From JASLDZ01 sp964242625 (lineage in GTDB: Bacteria > Pseudomonadota > Alphaproteobacteria > Caulobacterales > Caulobacteraceae), in contig CAXTAO010000010.1 in assembly GCA_964242625.1 (NCBI GenBank), positions 1-64,000 of the forward strand: 64,000 bases of DNA, given 5' to 3'. The notes under the pieces were generated by a model. The model did no database searches. It was not told the origin of the DNA and saw only the letters and a list, made by a program, of their open reading frames with translations. Shown here in pieces: positions 34,721 through 44,077 of this stretch; the stretch's first letter is position 1; each line of letters opens with the position of its first letter. The translations under genes and the position numbers were made by a program.

Positions 34721-36403
34721 TCAGCTCAGACGCGTCACGAGCGTCTCGACCACGGGGCGGCGCTCCCAGATGCGCTGAGCCGACTTCTTCAGCGTGCGCG
34801 CGACCGCCTGCTCGACGAGCCGGTCGTCGTCGCGGGCCCCGCCATCGAGCCGGCGCACCGCGTTCTCCGCGTCGTCGGCGAGGTCGTCGAGCGCGTCGTC
34901 CAGCGGATACTCCTCGTCGCCCGGCAGGCCGATGGAGCGCACGGAGACGTCGGCGGCCAGGCGGCCGCGTTTGTCGAGAGTGACCGCCACCATCAAGGCG
35001 CCGTTGGAAGCCGCGTGGCGGCGCTCCCGCAGCGGCTCGGAGTTGGCGGGCGTCATCATGCCGCCGTCGACGTAGAGGAGGCCCGAGGGCGCCTCGTCGA
35101 TCACCTCGGCGCGGCCGGGGGCCAGGCGCACCACCTCGCCGTTGCGCGGGGCCACCGCCTGCGGCGTCTGCAGGTCGCGCGCGAAGGCGACGTGCTCCAG
35201 GAGGTGGCGCCGCTCTCCGTGGGTCGGCACCGCGATCTCCGGGCGCACCCACTGGTACATCTCGCGCAGCTCGTCGCGGCACGGGTGGCCGGAGACGTGG
35301 ATGCCCGGATGCTCGCGCTCGGTGTGCAGGCGCACACCGCGGTCGGCGAGCTTGTTCTGCAGGGTGCGGATCGGCACCTCGTTGCCCGGGATCACACGGG
35401 AGGAGAAGACGACCGCATCGCCCTGGCCCAGGCTCACGTGTGGGTGCGTTCCCTCGGCGATGCGGGCGAGCGCCGCGCGGGGCTCGCCTTGGCTGCCGGT
35501 GCAGAGGTAGAGCACCTTGTCGTCCGGGAAGTAGCCGGCTTCCGCGTCGCTGACGAACGGCTGCACATCGGTGAGCAGCCCCACCGAGCGCGCCGCGGCC
35601 GACATGCGGTGCATGGAGCGGCCGAGGAGGCACACGCGCCGGTCGTTCGCCTCCGCCGCGCGGATCACGCTGTCCATGCGCGCGACGTTGGAGGCGAAGC
35701 AGCCTACCGCCACCTTGCCCTTCAAGGGCGCGATCACCTTGGAGAGCGCGTCGCGCACGCTGGCCTCCGAGCCCGCGGTCCCGTCCACGAAGACATTCGT
35801 TGAATCACAAACCATGGCGAGCACCCCTTCGTCGCCAAGGCGGCGAAGCGCCCCCGCGTCGGTGGGTGCGCCGATGACGGGATCGGGATCGATCTTCCAG
35901 TCGCCCGTGTGCAGGACGACGCCCAGCGGCGTGCGGATGGCGAGTGCGTTCGGCTCCGCGGTGGAGTGCGTCATCGACACCAGCTCCACGTCGAAGGGGC
36001 CGAGCTTAACGTGGCCGCCCAGCGGCACGATCCTGATCGTCACGTCGTCGAGGATGCCCGCCTCGCGCAGCTTCTCGCGCACGAGAAAGGCGGTGAACGG
36101 CGTGGCGTAGATGGGCGCCTTGATCTGTGGCCAGAGCCACGCCACCGCGCCGATGTGATCCTCGTGCGCATGGGTGAGGAGTATGCCCTCGATCTCGCCG
36201 GCGTGCTCCTCGGCGAAGCGTGGATCGGGCAGGATGATCTCGACGCCCGGCGTGGTCTGGTCGCCGAAGGTCACGCCCATGTCCACGATGATCCAGCGCC
36301 GCTTCTGCGGCGGGCCGTAGCCGTACATGTTGAAGTTCATTCCGACCTCGCCCGAGCCGCCGAGCGGCAGGAAGACGAGTTCGTCGTTGGGGTGTGCGTT
36401 CAT
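34721..36403 (-). CDS. rnj: Ribonuclease J
   Basis: Metallo-beta-lactamase/beta-CASP RNase with endo- and 5'-exonuclease activity, a central mRNA-decay enzyme. The 560-residue protein begins MNAHPNDELVFLPLGGSGEVG; the two-zinc motif is H78-x-H80-x-D82-H83 (LTHAHEDHIGA). Further motifs are SMTHSTAEPNA and the beta-CASP segments CFASNVARMDS and GSQGEPRAALARIA; the C-terminal HVSGHPCRDEL lies in the second half. The ATG at 36403 is tucked into the coaX stop (ATGA). Gene order coaX-rnj-mce is typical of this class. Confidence 0.94.
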   Translation of the reverse strand: MNAHPNDELVFLPLGGSGEVGMNFNMYGYGPPQKRRWIIVDMGVTFGDQTTPGVEIILPDPRFAEEHAGEIEGILLTHAHEDHIGAVAWLWPQIKAPIYATPFTAFLVREKLREAGILDDVTIRIVPLGGHVKLGPFDVELVSMTHSTAEPNALAIRTPLGVVLHTGDWKIDPDPVIGAPTDAGALRRLGDEGVLAMVCDSTNVFVDGTAGSEASVRDALSKVIAPLKGKVAVGCFASNVARMDSVIRAAEANDRRVCLLGRSMHRMSAAARSVGLLTDVQPFVSDAEAGYFPDDKVLYLCTGSQGEPRAALARIAEGTHPHVSLGQGDAVVFSSRVIPGNEVPIRTLQNKLADRGVRLHTEREHPGIHVSGHPCRDELREMYQWVRPEIAVPTHGERRHLLEHVAFARDLQTPQAVAPRNGEVVRLAPGRAEVIDEAPSGLLYVDGGMMTPANSEPLRERRHAASNGALMVAVTLDKRGRLAADVSVRSIGLPGDEEYPLDDALDDLADDAENAVRRLDGGARDDDRLVEQAVARTLKKSAQRIWERRPVVETLVTRLS

Positions 36404-37185
36404 CGGCTCGCTAGATGGGAGTTTCGTCGGTGGATTTCGAGCAGGCCGCGCAGGGTGAGGTCGCCGTCGAAGGTGTCGATCGCCGGCGTCGCGCCCTCGA
36501 AGAGCGAGGCGACCCCGCCCGTGCCGATCACGCGCATGGGGCGGCCCCATTCGCCGCGGATGCGGCCGATCAACCCCTCGATCAGGCCGATGTAGCCCCA
36601 GAACACGCCCGACTGCATGGCTTCCACCGTGCCGCGCCCGATCACCCGGCCCGCGTCGGGGCGGCGGATGGCGATGCGCGGCAGACGCGCGGCCGCTTCG
36701 TGTAGCGCCTGCATGGAGAGGTTGATGCCCGGCGCGATCACGCCTCCCTCGAAGCCGCCGTCGGCCGCCACCACGTCGAAGGTGGTGGCCGTGCCGCTGT
36801 CGACGACGATGAGGTCACCCTCGTAGGCGGCGTGGGCGCCGATGGCGTTGACCAGCCGGTCGGCCCCCGCCTCGCTCGGCTTGTCGATGCGCACGGGTAT
36901 GCCGAGCTCGGCGTTCTCGCCGATGACGAGCGGCTCCACGTGCAGGTAGCGTCGCGCCAGGTTGCGCAGGTTGAAGATCGACTGGGGCACCACGCTCGAG
37001 ACGATGCAGGCGCTGAGCGCGCCGAGCTGCAGCCCGCTCATGGCCAGGAGCTGCGACAGCCACACCGCGTACTCGTCGGCGGTGCGCGAGCTCTCCGTGG
37101 CGCTGCGCCATTGAGCGATCCATCGCTCGCCGTCGTGCACGGCGAAGAGCGTGTTGGTGTTGCCCTGTTCGATGGCGAGGAGCAT
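36400..37185 (-). CDS. coaX: Type III pantothenate kinase
   Basis: First step of coenzyme A synthesis. The 261-residue protein has the ASKHA-fold motifs: EQGNTNTLFAV (6-16), GADRLVNAIGA, VVDSGTATTFDVV and GTGGVA. The first motif has Glu at position 6 where characterised enzymes have Asp (DxGNT). CoaX needs no feedback by CoA in most species. Start at 37185 shares one base with the birA stop (TGATG). Neighbours birA and rnj overlap, so translation is coupled. Confidence 0.94.
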   Translation of the reverse strand: MLLAIEQGNTNTLFAVHDGERWIAQWRSATESSRTADEYAVWLSQLLAMSGLQLGALSACIVSSVVPQSIFNLRNLARRYLHVEPLVIGENAELGIPVRIDKPSEAGADRLVNAIGAHAAYEGDLIVVDSGTATTFDVVAADGGFEGGVIAPGINLSMQALHEAAARLPRIAIRRPDAGRVIGRGTVEAMQSGVFWGYIGLIEGLIGRIRGEWGRPMRVIGTGGVASLFEGATPAIDTFDGDLTLRGLLEIHRRNSHLASR

Positions 37186-37958
37186 CAGGCCGCCCTCCCC
37201 TCGCTCGCCGGCGCGGTCGCGCGCCCAAGAGGGAACACGTCACCCGCCGTGATGCGGCGCACGCCGCCGTCGGCAAGACGCAGCCGCAGGGCTCCGTCGG
37301 GATCGAGCCCTTCCGCCACGCCACGCACCGTCTCGTGGGGCAGGCGCGCCTCGCAGGGCTCGCCGAGGTAGGCGGCGCGCGCGGTCCAGGCCCGGGCCAC
37401 CGCCTCGAATCCGTCGTGGTCCCACAGCGTCATGCGCCGTGCGAACGCCTCGGCCAGGAGTTCGGCCGCGCTCTCGACCGTGGGTGCGGCCACGCCTGGA
37501 CGCAGGTGCGGGGCCAGCGCCGCGGTGGGCCGCTCGGCCTCGGGCGCATGGGCGAGGTTGATCCCGATCCCCACCGCCAGCCACAGCCGCCCTTCGGGAC
37601 GCGCGCCCGACTCGACCAGCACGCCCGCCGCCTTGCGCCCGTCCAGCAGGAGGTCGTTCGGCCACTTGAGCGCGAGACGGTCCTCGGAGACGAAGGCGGC
37701 CGCGGCGTCGAAGACCGCGAGCGCGGCGGTGAAGGCGATACGCGCGGCGTCCGCGGGGGCGCGCTCCGTGACGAGGAGGCAGGTCGCGGCCAAGTTGCCG
37801 GTCTCGGTCGACCAGGCGCGGCCGCGGCGCCCGCGTCCGGCCGTCTGCCGGCGCGCCACGATCCACAGCGGTCCCGCCTCTCCCGCCTCCGCCCGGCGAC
37901 GCGCCTCGGCGTTGGTCGAGTCGAGCGTGTCGAAGAGCTGGAGGGGCGCGCGCTCCAC
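37185..37958 (-). CDS. birA: Biotin--protein ligase BirA (group I, no DNA-binding domain)
   Basis: Attaches biotin to carboxyltransferase carrier proteins such as AccB. The 257-residue protein has the biotinoyl-AMP loop GRGRRGRAWS (41-50), KWPNDLLLDGRKAAGVL (98-114) and a C-terminal SH3-like domain. There is no N-terminal helix-turn-helix, so it does not act as a repressor. The GTG start follows the nuoN stop directly (TAAGTG). Position between nuoN and coaX is typical in alphaproteobacteria. Confidence 0.92.
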   Translation of the reverse strand: MERAPLQLFDTLDSTNAEARRRAEAGEAGPLWIVARRQTAGRGRRGRAWSTETGNLAATCLLVTERAPADAARIAFTAALAVFDAAAAFVSEDRLALKWPNDLLLDGRKAAGVLVESGARPEGRLWLAVGIGINLAHAPEAERPTAALAPHLRPGVAAPTVESAAELLAEAFARRMTLWDHDGFEAVARAWTARAAYLGEPCEARLPHETVRGVAEGLDPDGALRLRLADGGVRRITAGDVFPLGRATAPASEGRAA

Positions 37959-39413
37959 TTACGGGGCGAGCTGGCCAAACGAGGCGGCCGCGAGCCGCGC
38001 CGCGGGCTCGAGCACCGGCAGGAACAGGTTGACGAGGAGGAAGGAGAAGCTCGCCGCCGCATAGCCGATGCCGGCCGCATCCTTCGGAGGCGCATCCACC
38101 ACGCCGCCGGGCGCGGGGTCGAACCACATCGTCTTGATCAGCCGCAGGTAGTAGAAGGCCGCGACCACGCTCATCACCAGCGCGAACACCGCCGCCGGCC
38201 ACATGGGCGTGGCCAGCGCGGCCTTGAACACGAACACCTTGCCCCAGAAGCCGGAGAACGGCGGCAGCCCCAGCGTCGAAAGCGAGAGCGCCGTCAGCGA
38301 GAGCGCCATGCCCGGCCGCTCGCGCACGAGCCCGGCGAAGTCAGACAGCTTCTCGATCGGTCGCCCGTCGCGCGAGAGCGCGGTGAGGATGGCGAAGAAC
38401 CCCGTCACGTCGATGGCGTAGAGCGTCATGAAGACCAAGAGGCTCTCCACCCCCTGCTGGGTGCCCGCCGCGAGGCCCACGAGCGCATAGCCCACGTTGG
38501 CGATCGACGAGTAGGCGAGAAGTCGCTTCAGATTGGTCTGCGCGAGGCCGGCGAAGGCGCCCACCGCGGTCGAGATCACCGCTATGGCGACCACCACCTG
38601 ACCCCACTGGAACGTCGCGCCGGGGAAGGCCTGGGCGGTCGCGCGGGCGAACAGCACCATGGCCGCCACCTTGGGCGCGGCGGCGATGAAGGCCACCACC
38701 GGCGTCGGCGCGCCCTCGTAGACGTCGGGCGTCCACATGTGGAAGGGCGCGGCCGCCACCTTGAAGGCCAGGCCGCAGATCAGGAACACCAAGCCGAAGA
38801 TCGTCCCCGTCCCGCCCGCGCCCATGCCGCCCTGGTGCACCGCCAGCGCGATGTCGGCGAAGCGCGTGGAGCCCGCGAAGCCGTAGATGAGGCTCGCGCC
38901 GTAGAGCAGGAGCCCCGAGGAGAGCGCGCCCAGCACGAAGTACTTCAGCCCCGCCTCCGAGGCGCGCGCGTCGTCGCGGCGGAAGGCGGCCAAGACGTAG
39001 GTCGGCAGCGAGAATAGCTCCACGCCGACATAGAGCGAGATCAGGTCTCCGGCGGAGACCATCATGCCCATGCCCACCGCCGCCAGGAGGATCAGCACGG
39101 GATACTCGAAGCGCGCGCCCTTCAGGCGCGTCAGCCAGCGCTCGCCCAGGACGAGCGTCGCCGCGCTCAGGAGGTAGACCACCACCTTGGCGTAGGCGGC
39201 GGCGCTGTCGGCGACGTAGCCGCCGTTGAAGGCGATGCCGCGCGGTCCGGTCCACGCCAGCGCACCCGCGATGACGAGGAGGAGCGCCGCGGCGTTGGCC
39301 ACGAGCCGCGTGGCCTTGTCGGACAGGAAGGCGCCCGCGACCAGAAGCGACAGCGCCCCCACGGTCAGGATGATCTCGGGATAGGCGAGCGCGATCGCGC
39401 CGGCGGGGAACAT
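37959..39413 (-). CDS. nuoN: NADH-quinone oxidoreductase subunit N
   Basis: Antiporter-like proton-pumping subunit of complex I, in the inner membrane. The 484-residue protein has about 14 transmembrane helices and characteristic NuoN motifs such as LLVAGAFLSDKATR, GVELFSLPTYVLAAFRRDDAR, FKVAAAPFHMWTPDVYEGAPTPV (the conserved TM7/TM8 loop with a key Lys) and LGLPPFSGFWGKVFVFKAAL. It lies 18 bases downstream of the nuoM stop and immediately upstream of birA. Confidence 0.97.
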   Translation of the reverse strand: MFPAGAIALAYPEIILTVGALSLLVAGAFLSDKATRLVANAAALLLVIAGALAWTGPRGIAFNGGYVADSAAAYAKVVVYLLSAATLVLGERWLTRLKGARFEYPVLILLAAVGMGMMVSAGDLISLYVGVELFSLPTYVLAAFRRDDARASEAGLKYFVLGALSSGLLLYGASLIYGFAGSTRFADIALAVHQGGMGAGGTGTIFGLVFLICGLAFKVAAAPFHMWTPDVYEGAPTPVVAFIAAAPKVAAMVLFARATAQAFPGATFQWGQVVVAIAVISTAVGAFAGLAQTNLKRLLAYSSIANVGYALVGLAAGTQQGVESLLVFMTLYAIDVTGFFAILTALSRDGRPIEKLSDFAGLVRERPGMALSLTALSLSTLGLPPFSGFWGKVFVFKAALATPMWPAAVFALVMSVVAAFYYLRLIKTMWFDPAPGGVVDAPPKDAAGIGYAAASFSFLLVNLFLPVLEPAARLAAASFGQLAP

Positions 39414-39431
39414 GGGCTCAGGCGGTCCTGG

Positions 39432-40919
39432 TCAATGGCCGGTCGCCGCGCGCCAGCCGTCGACCAGCCGGCCCAGCGAGGCGGCGGTGACGTCGGTCAC
39501 GAAACGGGGGTACACGCCGAGCGCCAGCGTGCCGAGGATGAGGGGGGCGAAGAGCGACGTCTCGCGCCAGTCCATGTCGGTGATGGCGCCGAGCTTGGGG
39601 TTGGTCAGTTCGCCGAGGACGACCCGTCGGTAGAGCGACAGCGCGTACACCGCCGACAGGATGATGCCCGTCGTGGCCAAGACCGCCGTCCAGGTCGAGG
39701 CGCCGTAGGCTCCGGTCATGGTCAGCATCTCGCCCACGAAGCCCGAAGTGCCGGGCAGGCCGACGTTGCCCATGGTGAAGAGGAGGAAGGTCGCCGCGTA
39801 CCAAGGCATGCGGTTCACCAGGCCGCCGTAGAAGGCGATCTCGCGCGTGTGCATGCGGTCGTAGACCACGCCCACGCACAGGAAGAGCGCGCCCGAGATC
39901 AGCCCGTGGCTGAGCATCTGGAACACCGCCCCCTGCTCGCCCTGTATGTTGCCGGAGAAGATGCCCATGGTCACGAAACCCATGTGCGCGACCGACGAGT
40001 AGGCGATCAGCTTCTTGATGTCGGTCTGCCGGAAGGCGACCAGCGAAGTGTAAATGATCGCGGTCACGCTCAGCGCGAAGACGAGCGGCGTGAACAGCTG
40101 GCTGGCGTTGGGGAACATGGGGATGGAGAAGCGCAGGAAGCCGTAGCCGCCCATCTTGAGGAGCACGCCCGCCAGGATCACCGATCCCGCGGTCGGCGCC
40201 TCCACGTGGGCGTCGGGCAGCCAGGTGTGCACCGGCCACATGGGCATCTTGACCGCGAACGAGGCGAAGAAGGCCAGCCACAGGAACACCTGCAGCTGCG
40301 GGGCAAACTTATAGTGCATGAGCTCGGGGATCGACGTCGTGCCCGACAGGCCCGCCATGGTCAGGATCGCCGCCAGCATCAGCACGCTCCCCAGGAGCGT
40401 GTAGAGGAAGAACTTGTAGGCCGCGTACACCCGGTTCTTGCCGCCCCAGACCCCGATAATGATAAACATCGGAATCAGGCCGAACTCGAAGAAAGCGTAG
40501 AAAAGGAGAAGGTCGAGCGCGCAGAAGACGCCGATCATCAGCGTCTCCAGGATTAGAAATGCGATCATGTACTCGACCACGCGGTCTTGGATCGAGTTCC
40601 AGCTGGCCGCGATGCAGATCGGCATCAAGAAGGCGGTGAGGAGCACGAACAGCACGGATATGCCGTCCACCCCCATCCGCCAGCTCGCGCCCGAGAACCA
40701 CGGCAGGTGCTCGTTGAATTGGAAGCCGGGGTTCGACGGGTTGAAGCCCGCCACCATCACTATGGAGACGGCGAGCGTCGCCAGTGTCGTGAAGAGCGCC
40801 ACCCAGCGCGCGTTGGCGCCCACCGCCGCGCTCTCGCGCCCGGCGAGCTGGCGCATGGCCAGGATCACCAGCGCGCCCAGCGTCGGCAGAAAGGTGATGA
40901 GGCTGAGGATGCCGGTCAT
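39432..40919 (-). CDS. nuoM: NADH-quinone oxidoreductase subunit M
   Basis: Antiporter-like subunit of complex I (495 residues, about 14 helices). Motifs include the early ILETLMIGVFCALDLLLFYAFFEFGLIPMFI region (conserved Glu in TM5), LPDAHVEAPTAGSVILAGVLLKMGGYG (conserved Lys in TM7), and IKKLIAYSSVAHMGFV. All are diagnostic for NuoM rather than NuoL. It is separated from nuoL by 13 bases and from nuoN by 18. Confidence 0.97.
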   Translation of the reverse strand: MTGILSLITFLPTLGALVILAMRQLAGRESAAVGANARWVALFTTLATLAVSIVMVAGFNPSNPGFQFNEHLPWFSGASWRMGVDGISVLFVLLTAFLMPICIAASWNSIQDRVVEYMIAFLILETLMIGVFCALDLLLFYAFFEFGLIPMFIIIGVWGGKNRVYAAYKFFLYTLLGSVLMLAAILTMAGLSGTTSIPELMHYKFAPQLQVFLWLAFFASFAVKMPMWPVHTWLPDAHVEAPTAGSVILAGVLLKMGGYGFLRFSIPMFPNASQLFTPLVFALSVTAIIYTSLVAFRQTDIKKLIAYSSVAHMGFVTMGIFSGNIQGEQGAVFQMLSHGLISGALFLCVGVVYDRMHTREIAFYGGLVNRMPWYAATFLLFTMGNVGLPGTSGFVGEMLTMTGAYGASTWTAVLATTGIILSAVYALSLYRRVVLGELTNPKLGAITDMDWRETSLFAPLILGTLALGVYPRFVTDVTAASLGRLVDGWRAATGH

Positions 40920-40932
40920 GGGTCGCCGCTCC

Positions 40933-43041
40933 TCAGTGCGCCCAGGCCCAGAGGGCGAAGGAGAGCAGGCCCGCCACGCCGATCAGCATGACGAAGGCGT
41001 AGTGATAGAGGTAACCCGTCTGCAGCCGCGACAGCCCCTTGCCGGTCATGGCCGAGAGCCAGGCGAAGCCGTTGGGTCCGAGCTTGTCGATGGTGTCGCG
41101 GTCTCCGCGTATCCAGAAGAGGTCGCCCAGGGCCTTGGCGCCGCGCACGAAGACGGCCTGGTAGAGCTCGTCGAAAAACCACTTGTTGTAGATGAACTCG
41201 TAGAGCGGCCCGCGGCGCGCCGCCCACGCCGCCGCGAGGCCGGGCTTAAGCAGGTAGAGCCAGGCGGCGAACGCCAGCCCCGCCACCGTGACCACGAGCG
41301 GCGACAGGCCGACCCAGGCGGGCAGCTCCTCGCGTTGGGCGAGCACGTGGTTGGCGGGGGCGGTGAAGATCGAGCCGTTCCAGAACGCCGCCTGATGCTC
41401 GCCGATGAACCAGGGCGCGAAGGCGAAGCCGGCGGCGATCGCGCCCAGCGAGAGCACCAGGAGCGGGATCGTCATGACGAGCGGGCTCTCGTGCGGGTGC
41501 GTCCAGGCGTGCCCGTGATCGTCGTGCGGGTGGTCGTCGTGCGGGTGGGCGCTGACGTCCGGCTCGGTGTGCGTCTCCTTCTGCGCGGAGGTGGCGTGGT
41601 CGGCGGTGGCGTGCGCCGACTGCGCCTGCGTCTGGTCGGCGTGGGCGTCTCCCCAGTGCGCCGCGCCGTTGAAGGTCATGAACAGCAGGCGGAAGGAGTA
41701 GAAGCTGGTCAACGCCGCCGCCAACACGCCGATGAAGAAGGCGAAATAGCCGAAAGCCTGCGTGCCGCCCGCGGCGTAGGCGGTCTCGATGATCGCATCC
41801 TTCGAGTAGAAGCCCGCGAACCCCACGTTCAGCCCCGGCACGCCCAGCCCCGTGATGGCGATCGTGCCGATCCACATCACCGCGGTGGTGACGGGCATCC
41901 ACTTGGCGACCGCACCCATGCGACGCATGTCCTGCTCGTGGTGCATGCCGTGGATCACGCTTCCCGCTCCCAGGAACAGCAGCGCCTTGAAGAAAGCGTG
42001 GGTGAACAGGTGGAACATGGCGGCCTGATAGGCGCCTATGCCCGCCGCGAAGAACATGTAGCCGAGCTGCGAGCAGGTCGAATACGCGATCACCCGCTTG
42101 ATGTCGTTCTGCGCGAGCCCGACCGTCGCCGCGAACAGCGCGGTGATCGCGCCGATCAGCGTGATCATCGCGCGCGCGACCGGCGCGTGCTCGTAGAGCG
42201 GCGACAGCAGGCACACCATGTAGACGCCCGCCGTCACCATGGTGGCCGCGTGGATCAGCGCCGAGACGGGGGTCGGGCCCTCCATGGCGTCCGGCAGCCA
42301 GGTGTGCAGGAAGAATTGGGCCGACTTGCCCATGGCGCCGATAAACAGGAGCACGCCCGCGAGGTCGAGCGCGCTCCACCGCCCGCCGGCGAAGCCCCAG
42401 GTCGTCCCCGCCTTGGCGGCGAACATGGGGAAGACCTCGGCGAAGCGGATGCTGCCAAACATCCAGAACACCGTCATGATGCCTAGCGCGAAGCCGAAAT
42501 CGCCCACCCGGTTGACCACGAACGCCTTGATGGAGGCGGCGTTGGCGGTCGGCTTCTTGAACCAGAAGCCGATCAGGAGATAGCTCGCCAGCCCCACCCC
42601 CTCCCAGCCGAAAAACAGTTGCATGAAGTCGGCCGCCGTCACCAGCATCAGCATGGCGAAGGTGAACAGCGACAGGTAGGCGAAGAACCGCGGGCGGCTG
42701 TCGTCCTCGGCCATGTAGCCCCACGAGTACACGTGGACGAGCGACGACACCGTCGTCACCACGATCAGCATCACCGCCGACAGAGTGTCGAGCCGCGCCG
42801 ACCAGGCGGAGCGGAAGCCGCCAACGTCGATGAAGGGCAGGAACTCGACCACGTGGTGGCCGGACCAGGGGCCGCCGAACGCCGTCAGCGCGAACGTGCC
42901 CCAGGCGAGACCGCACGAGGTGATCAGGAGCCCCGTGGTCAGGCACTGGCTGGCGAAGTCGCCGATGCGCCGGCCGACGAGGCCGGCGACAGCCGCACCC
43001 AGGAGCGGCGCGAAGATCAGAATAGCGAGGGGGAGTTCCAA
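40933..43041 (-). CDS. nuoL: NADH-quinone oxidoreductase subunit L
   Basis: Largest membrane subunit of complex I (702 residues); about 16 helices including the long lateral helix at its C-terminal side. Signatures: VHVYSWGYMAEDDSRPRFFAYL, FGWEGVGLASYLLIGFWF, LPDAMEGPTPVSALIHAATMVTAGVY. A His/Asp-rich loop (about 462-517; e.g. HPHDDHPHDDHGHAWTHPH) interrupts the region before the lateral helix. The start is TTG at 43041, eight bases after nuoK, since no ATG or GTG begins the MELPLAILIF segment. Conserved proton-channel residues appear present. Confidence 0.96.
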   Translation of the reverse strand: MELPLAILIFAPLLGAAVAGLVGRRIGDFASQCLTTGLLITSCGLAWGTFALTAFGGPWSGHHVVEFLPFIDVGGFRSAWSARLDTLSAVMLIVVTTVSSLVHVYSWGYMAEDDSRPRFFAYLSLFTFAMLMLVTAADFMQLFFGWEGVGLASYLLIGFWFKKPTANAASIKAFVVNRVGDFGFALGIMTVFWMFGSIRFAEVFPMFAAKAGTTWGFAGGRWSALDLAGVLLFIGAMGKSAQFFLHTWLPDAMEGPTPVSALIHAATMVTAGVYMVCLLSPLYEHAPVARAMITLIGAITALFAATVGLAQNDIKRVIAYSTCSQLGYMFFAAGIGAYQAAMFHLFTHAFFKALLFLGAGSVIHGMHHEQDMRRMGAVAKWMPVTTAVMWIGTIAITGLGVPGLNVGFAGFYSKDAIIETAYAAGGTQAFGYFAFFIGVLAAALTSFYSFRLLFMTFNGAAHWGDAHADQTQAQSAHATADHATSAQKETHTEPDVSAHPHDDHPHDDHGHAWTHPHESPLVMTIPLLVLSLGAIAAGFAFAPWFIGEHQAAFWNGSIFTAPANHVLAQREELPAWVGLSPLVVTVAGLAFAAWLYLLKPGLAAAWAARRGPLYEFIYNKWFFDELYQAVFVRGAKALGDLFWIRGDRDTIDKLGPNGFAWLSAMTGKGLSRLQTGYLYHYAFVMLIGVAGLLSFALWAWAH

Positions 43042-43049
43042 GGTGCGGC

Positions 43050-43370
43050 TCAGCCCTTGAGCAGGTCGGCTTCGTCAACCGAGATATCGCCCCGGTTGCG
43101 AAAGAAGGTCACGAGGATAGCGAGGCCCACCGCGGCTTCCGCAGCAGCGACGGTCAGCACGAACATGGCGAAGATCTGACCCACCACGTCGTGCAGGAAC
43201 ACGGAGAAAGCGACAAGGTTGATGTTCACGGCCAAGAGGATCAGCTCGATCGCCATCAAGATCACGATGATGTTGCGTCGGTTCACGAAAATGCCCAGCA
43301 CGCCAATGGTGAACAGTATGGCCGCCACCGTCAGGTAGTGGGGCAGGCCGACGCCGTATCCGTCCGTCAT
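43050..43370 (-). CDS. nuoK: NADH-quinone oxidoreductase subunit K
   Basis: Small three-helix subunit (106 residues). It has the two conserved glutamates in MAIELILLAVN and AAAEAAVGLAI, which are part of the central proton axis. Start at 43370 overlaps the nuoJ stop by four bases (ATGA). Length and sequence are typical. Confidence 0.96.
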   Translation of the reverse strand: MTDGYGVGLPHYLTVAAILFTIGVLGIFVNRRNIIVILMAIELILLAVNINLVAFSVFLHDVVGQIFAMFVLTVAAAEAAVGLAILVTFFRNRGDISVDEADLLKG

Positions 43371-43984
43371 GCGTCGATCCCCTCGCCCACGTTGACCTTG
43401 ACGATCGCCATGCCCGTCTGCGGCGTACGCGCGACCTGGGCCGCCATGGTCTGGCGCTTCTGCCCCGGCTGGTGGCGCAGCGTCAGCACGATCGCGCCGA
43501 TCATGGCGACCAGCAGCACGAGCCCCGCCGCCTGGAAGAAGTACACGTAGTCGGTGTAGAGCACGCGCCCGATCGCCTCGGCGTTGGTGACGCCGTGCTG
43601 CACGCCGTTGGGACCGCCGGGGTGGGGCTGCAGCCGCCGGCCGCGATCAGCCACCGCGGTCGCCACCAGGATCATCTCGGCCAGCAGGAAGGCCGCGATC
43701 GCGCCCCCGATGGGGAGATAGCGCGCGAAGCCCGATCGCAGCCGACCGAAGTCGACGTCCAGCATCATTACGACGAACAGGAACAGGACGGCGACCGCGC
43801 CGACGTAGACCACCACCAAGAGCATGGCGAGGAACTCGGCCCCCAGGAGCACGAACAGGCCGGCCGCGGTGAAGAAGGTCAGGATCAGAAACAGCACCGA
43901 GTGCACGGGGTTGCGCTGCGTCACCACCGAGGCGGCGGAGCCGATCATCACCACGCTCAGGAGATAGAAGGCGAACGCCTGCAT
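43367..43984 (-). CDS. nuoJ: NADH-quinone oxidoreductase subunit J
   Basis: Membrane subunit (205 residues, five helices) at the junction of the quinone site and the proton pumps. Conserved segments are NPVHSVLFLILTFFTAAG and LLGAEFLAMLLVVVYVGAVAVLFLFVVMML, the latter containing the pi-bulge helix TM3. After nuoI there is a 93-base gap before this gene. The start ATG at 43984 is clear. Confidence 0.96.
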   Translation of the reverse strand: MQAFAFYLLSVVMIGSAASVVTQRNPVHSVLFLILTFFTAAGLFVLLGAEFLAMLLVVVYVGAVAVLFLFVVMMLDVDFGRLRSGFARYLPIGGAIAAFLLAEMILVATAVADRGRRLQPHPGGPNGVQHGVTNAEAIGRVLYTDYVYFFQAAGLVLLVAMIGAIVLTLRHQPGQKRQTMAAQVARTPQTGMAIVKVNVGEGIDA

Positions 43985-44013
43985 CGACTGTTTTCGGATC
44001 CCGTGATCTTGGC

Positions 44014-44060
44014 GCGGCGAGCTGCGCCGCCCCGCCGGAGGTCGCCGTTCCCGGCGGGAA
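44014..44060 (-). other. Two small hairpins in the nuoI-nuoJ gap
   Basis: The 93-base nuoI-nuoJ gap is the longest inside the operon and codes no visible protein. It holds a 6-bp stem with five-base loop (GCGGCG/CGCCGC, 44014-44030) and the near-palindrome TTCCCGGCGGGAA (44048-44060). They may stabilise or process the mRNA; evidence is structural only. Confidence 0.35.
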
Positions 44061-44077
44061 TCGACGCGCCCGCTCCC

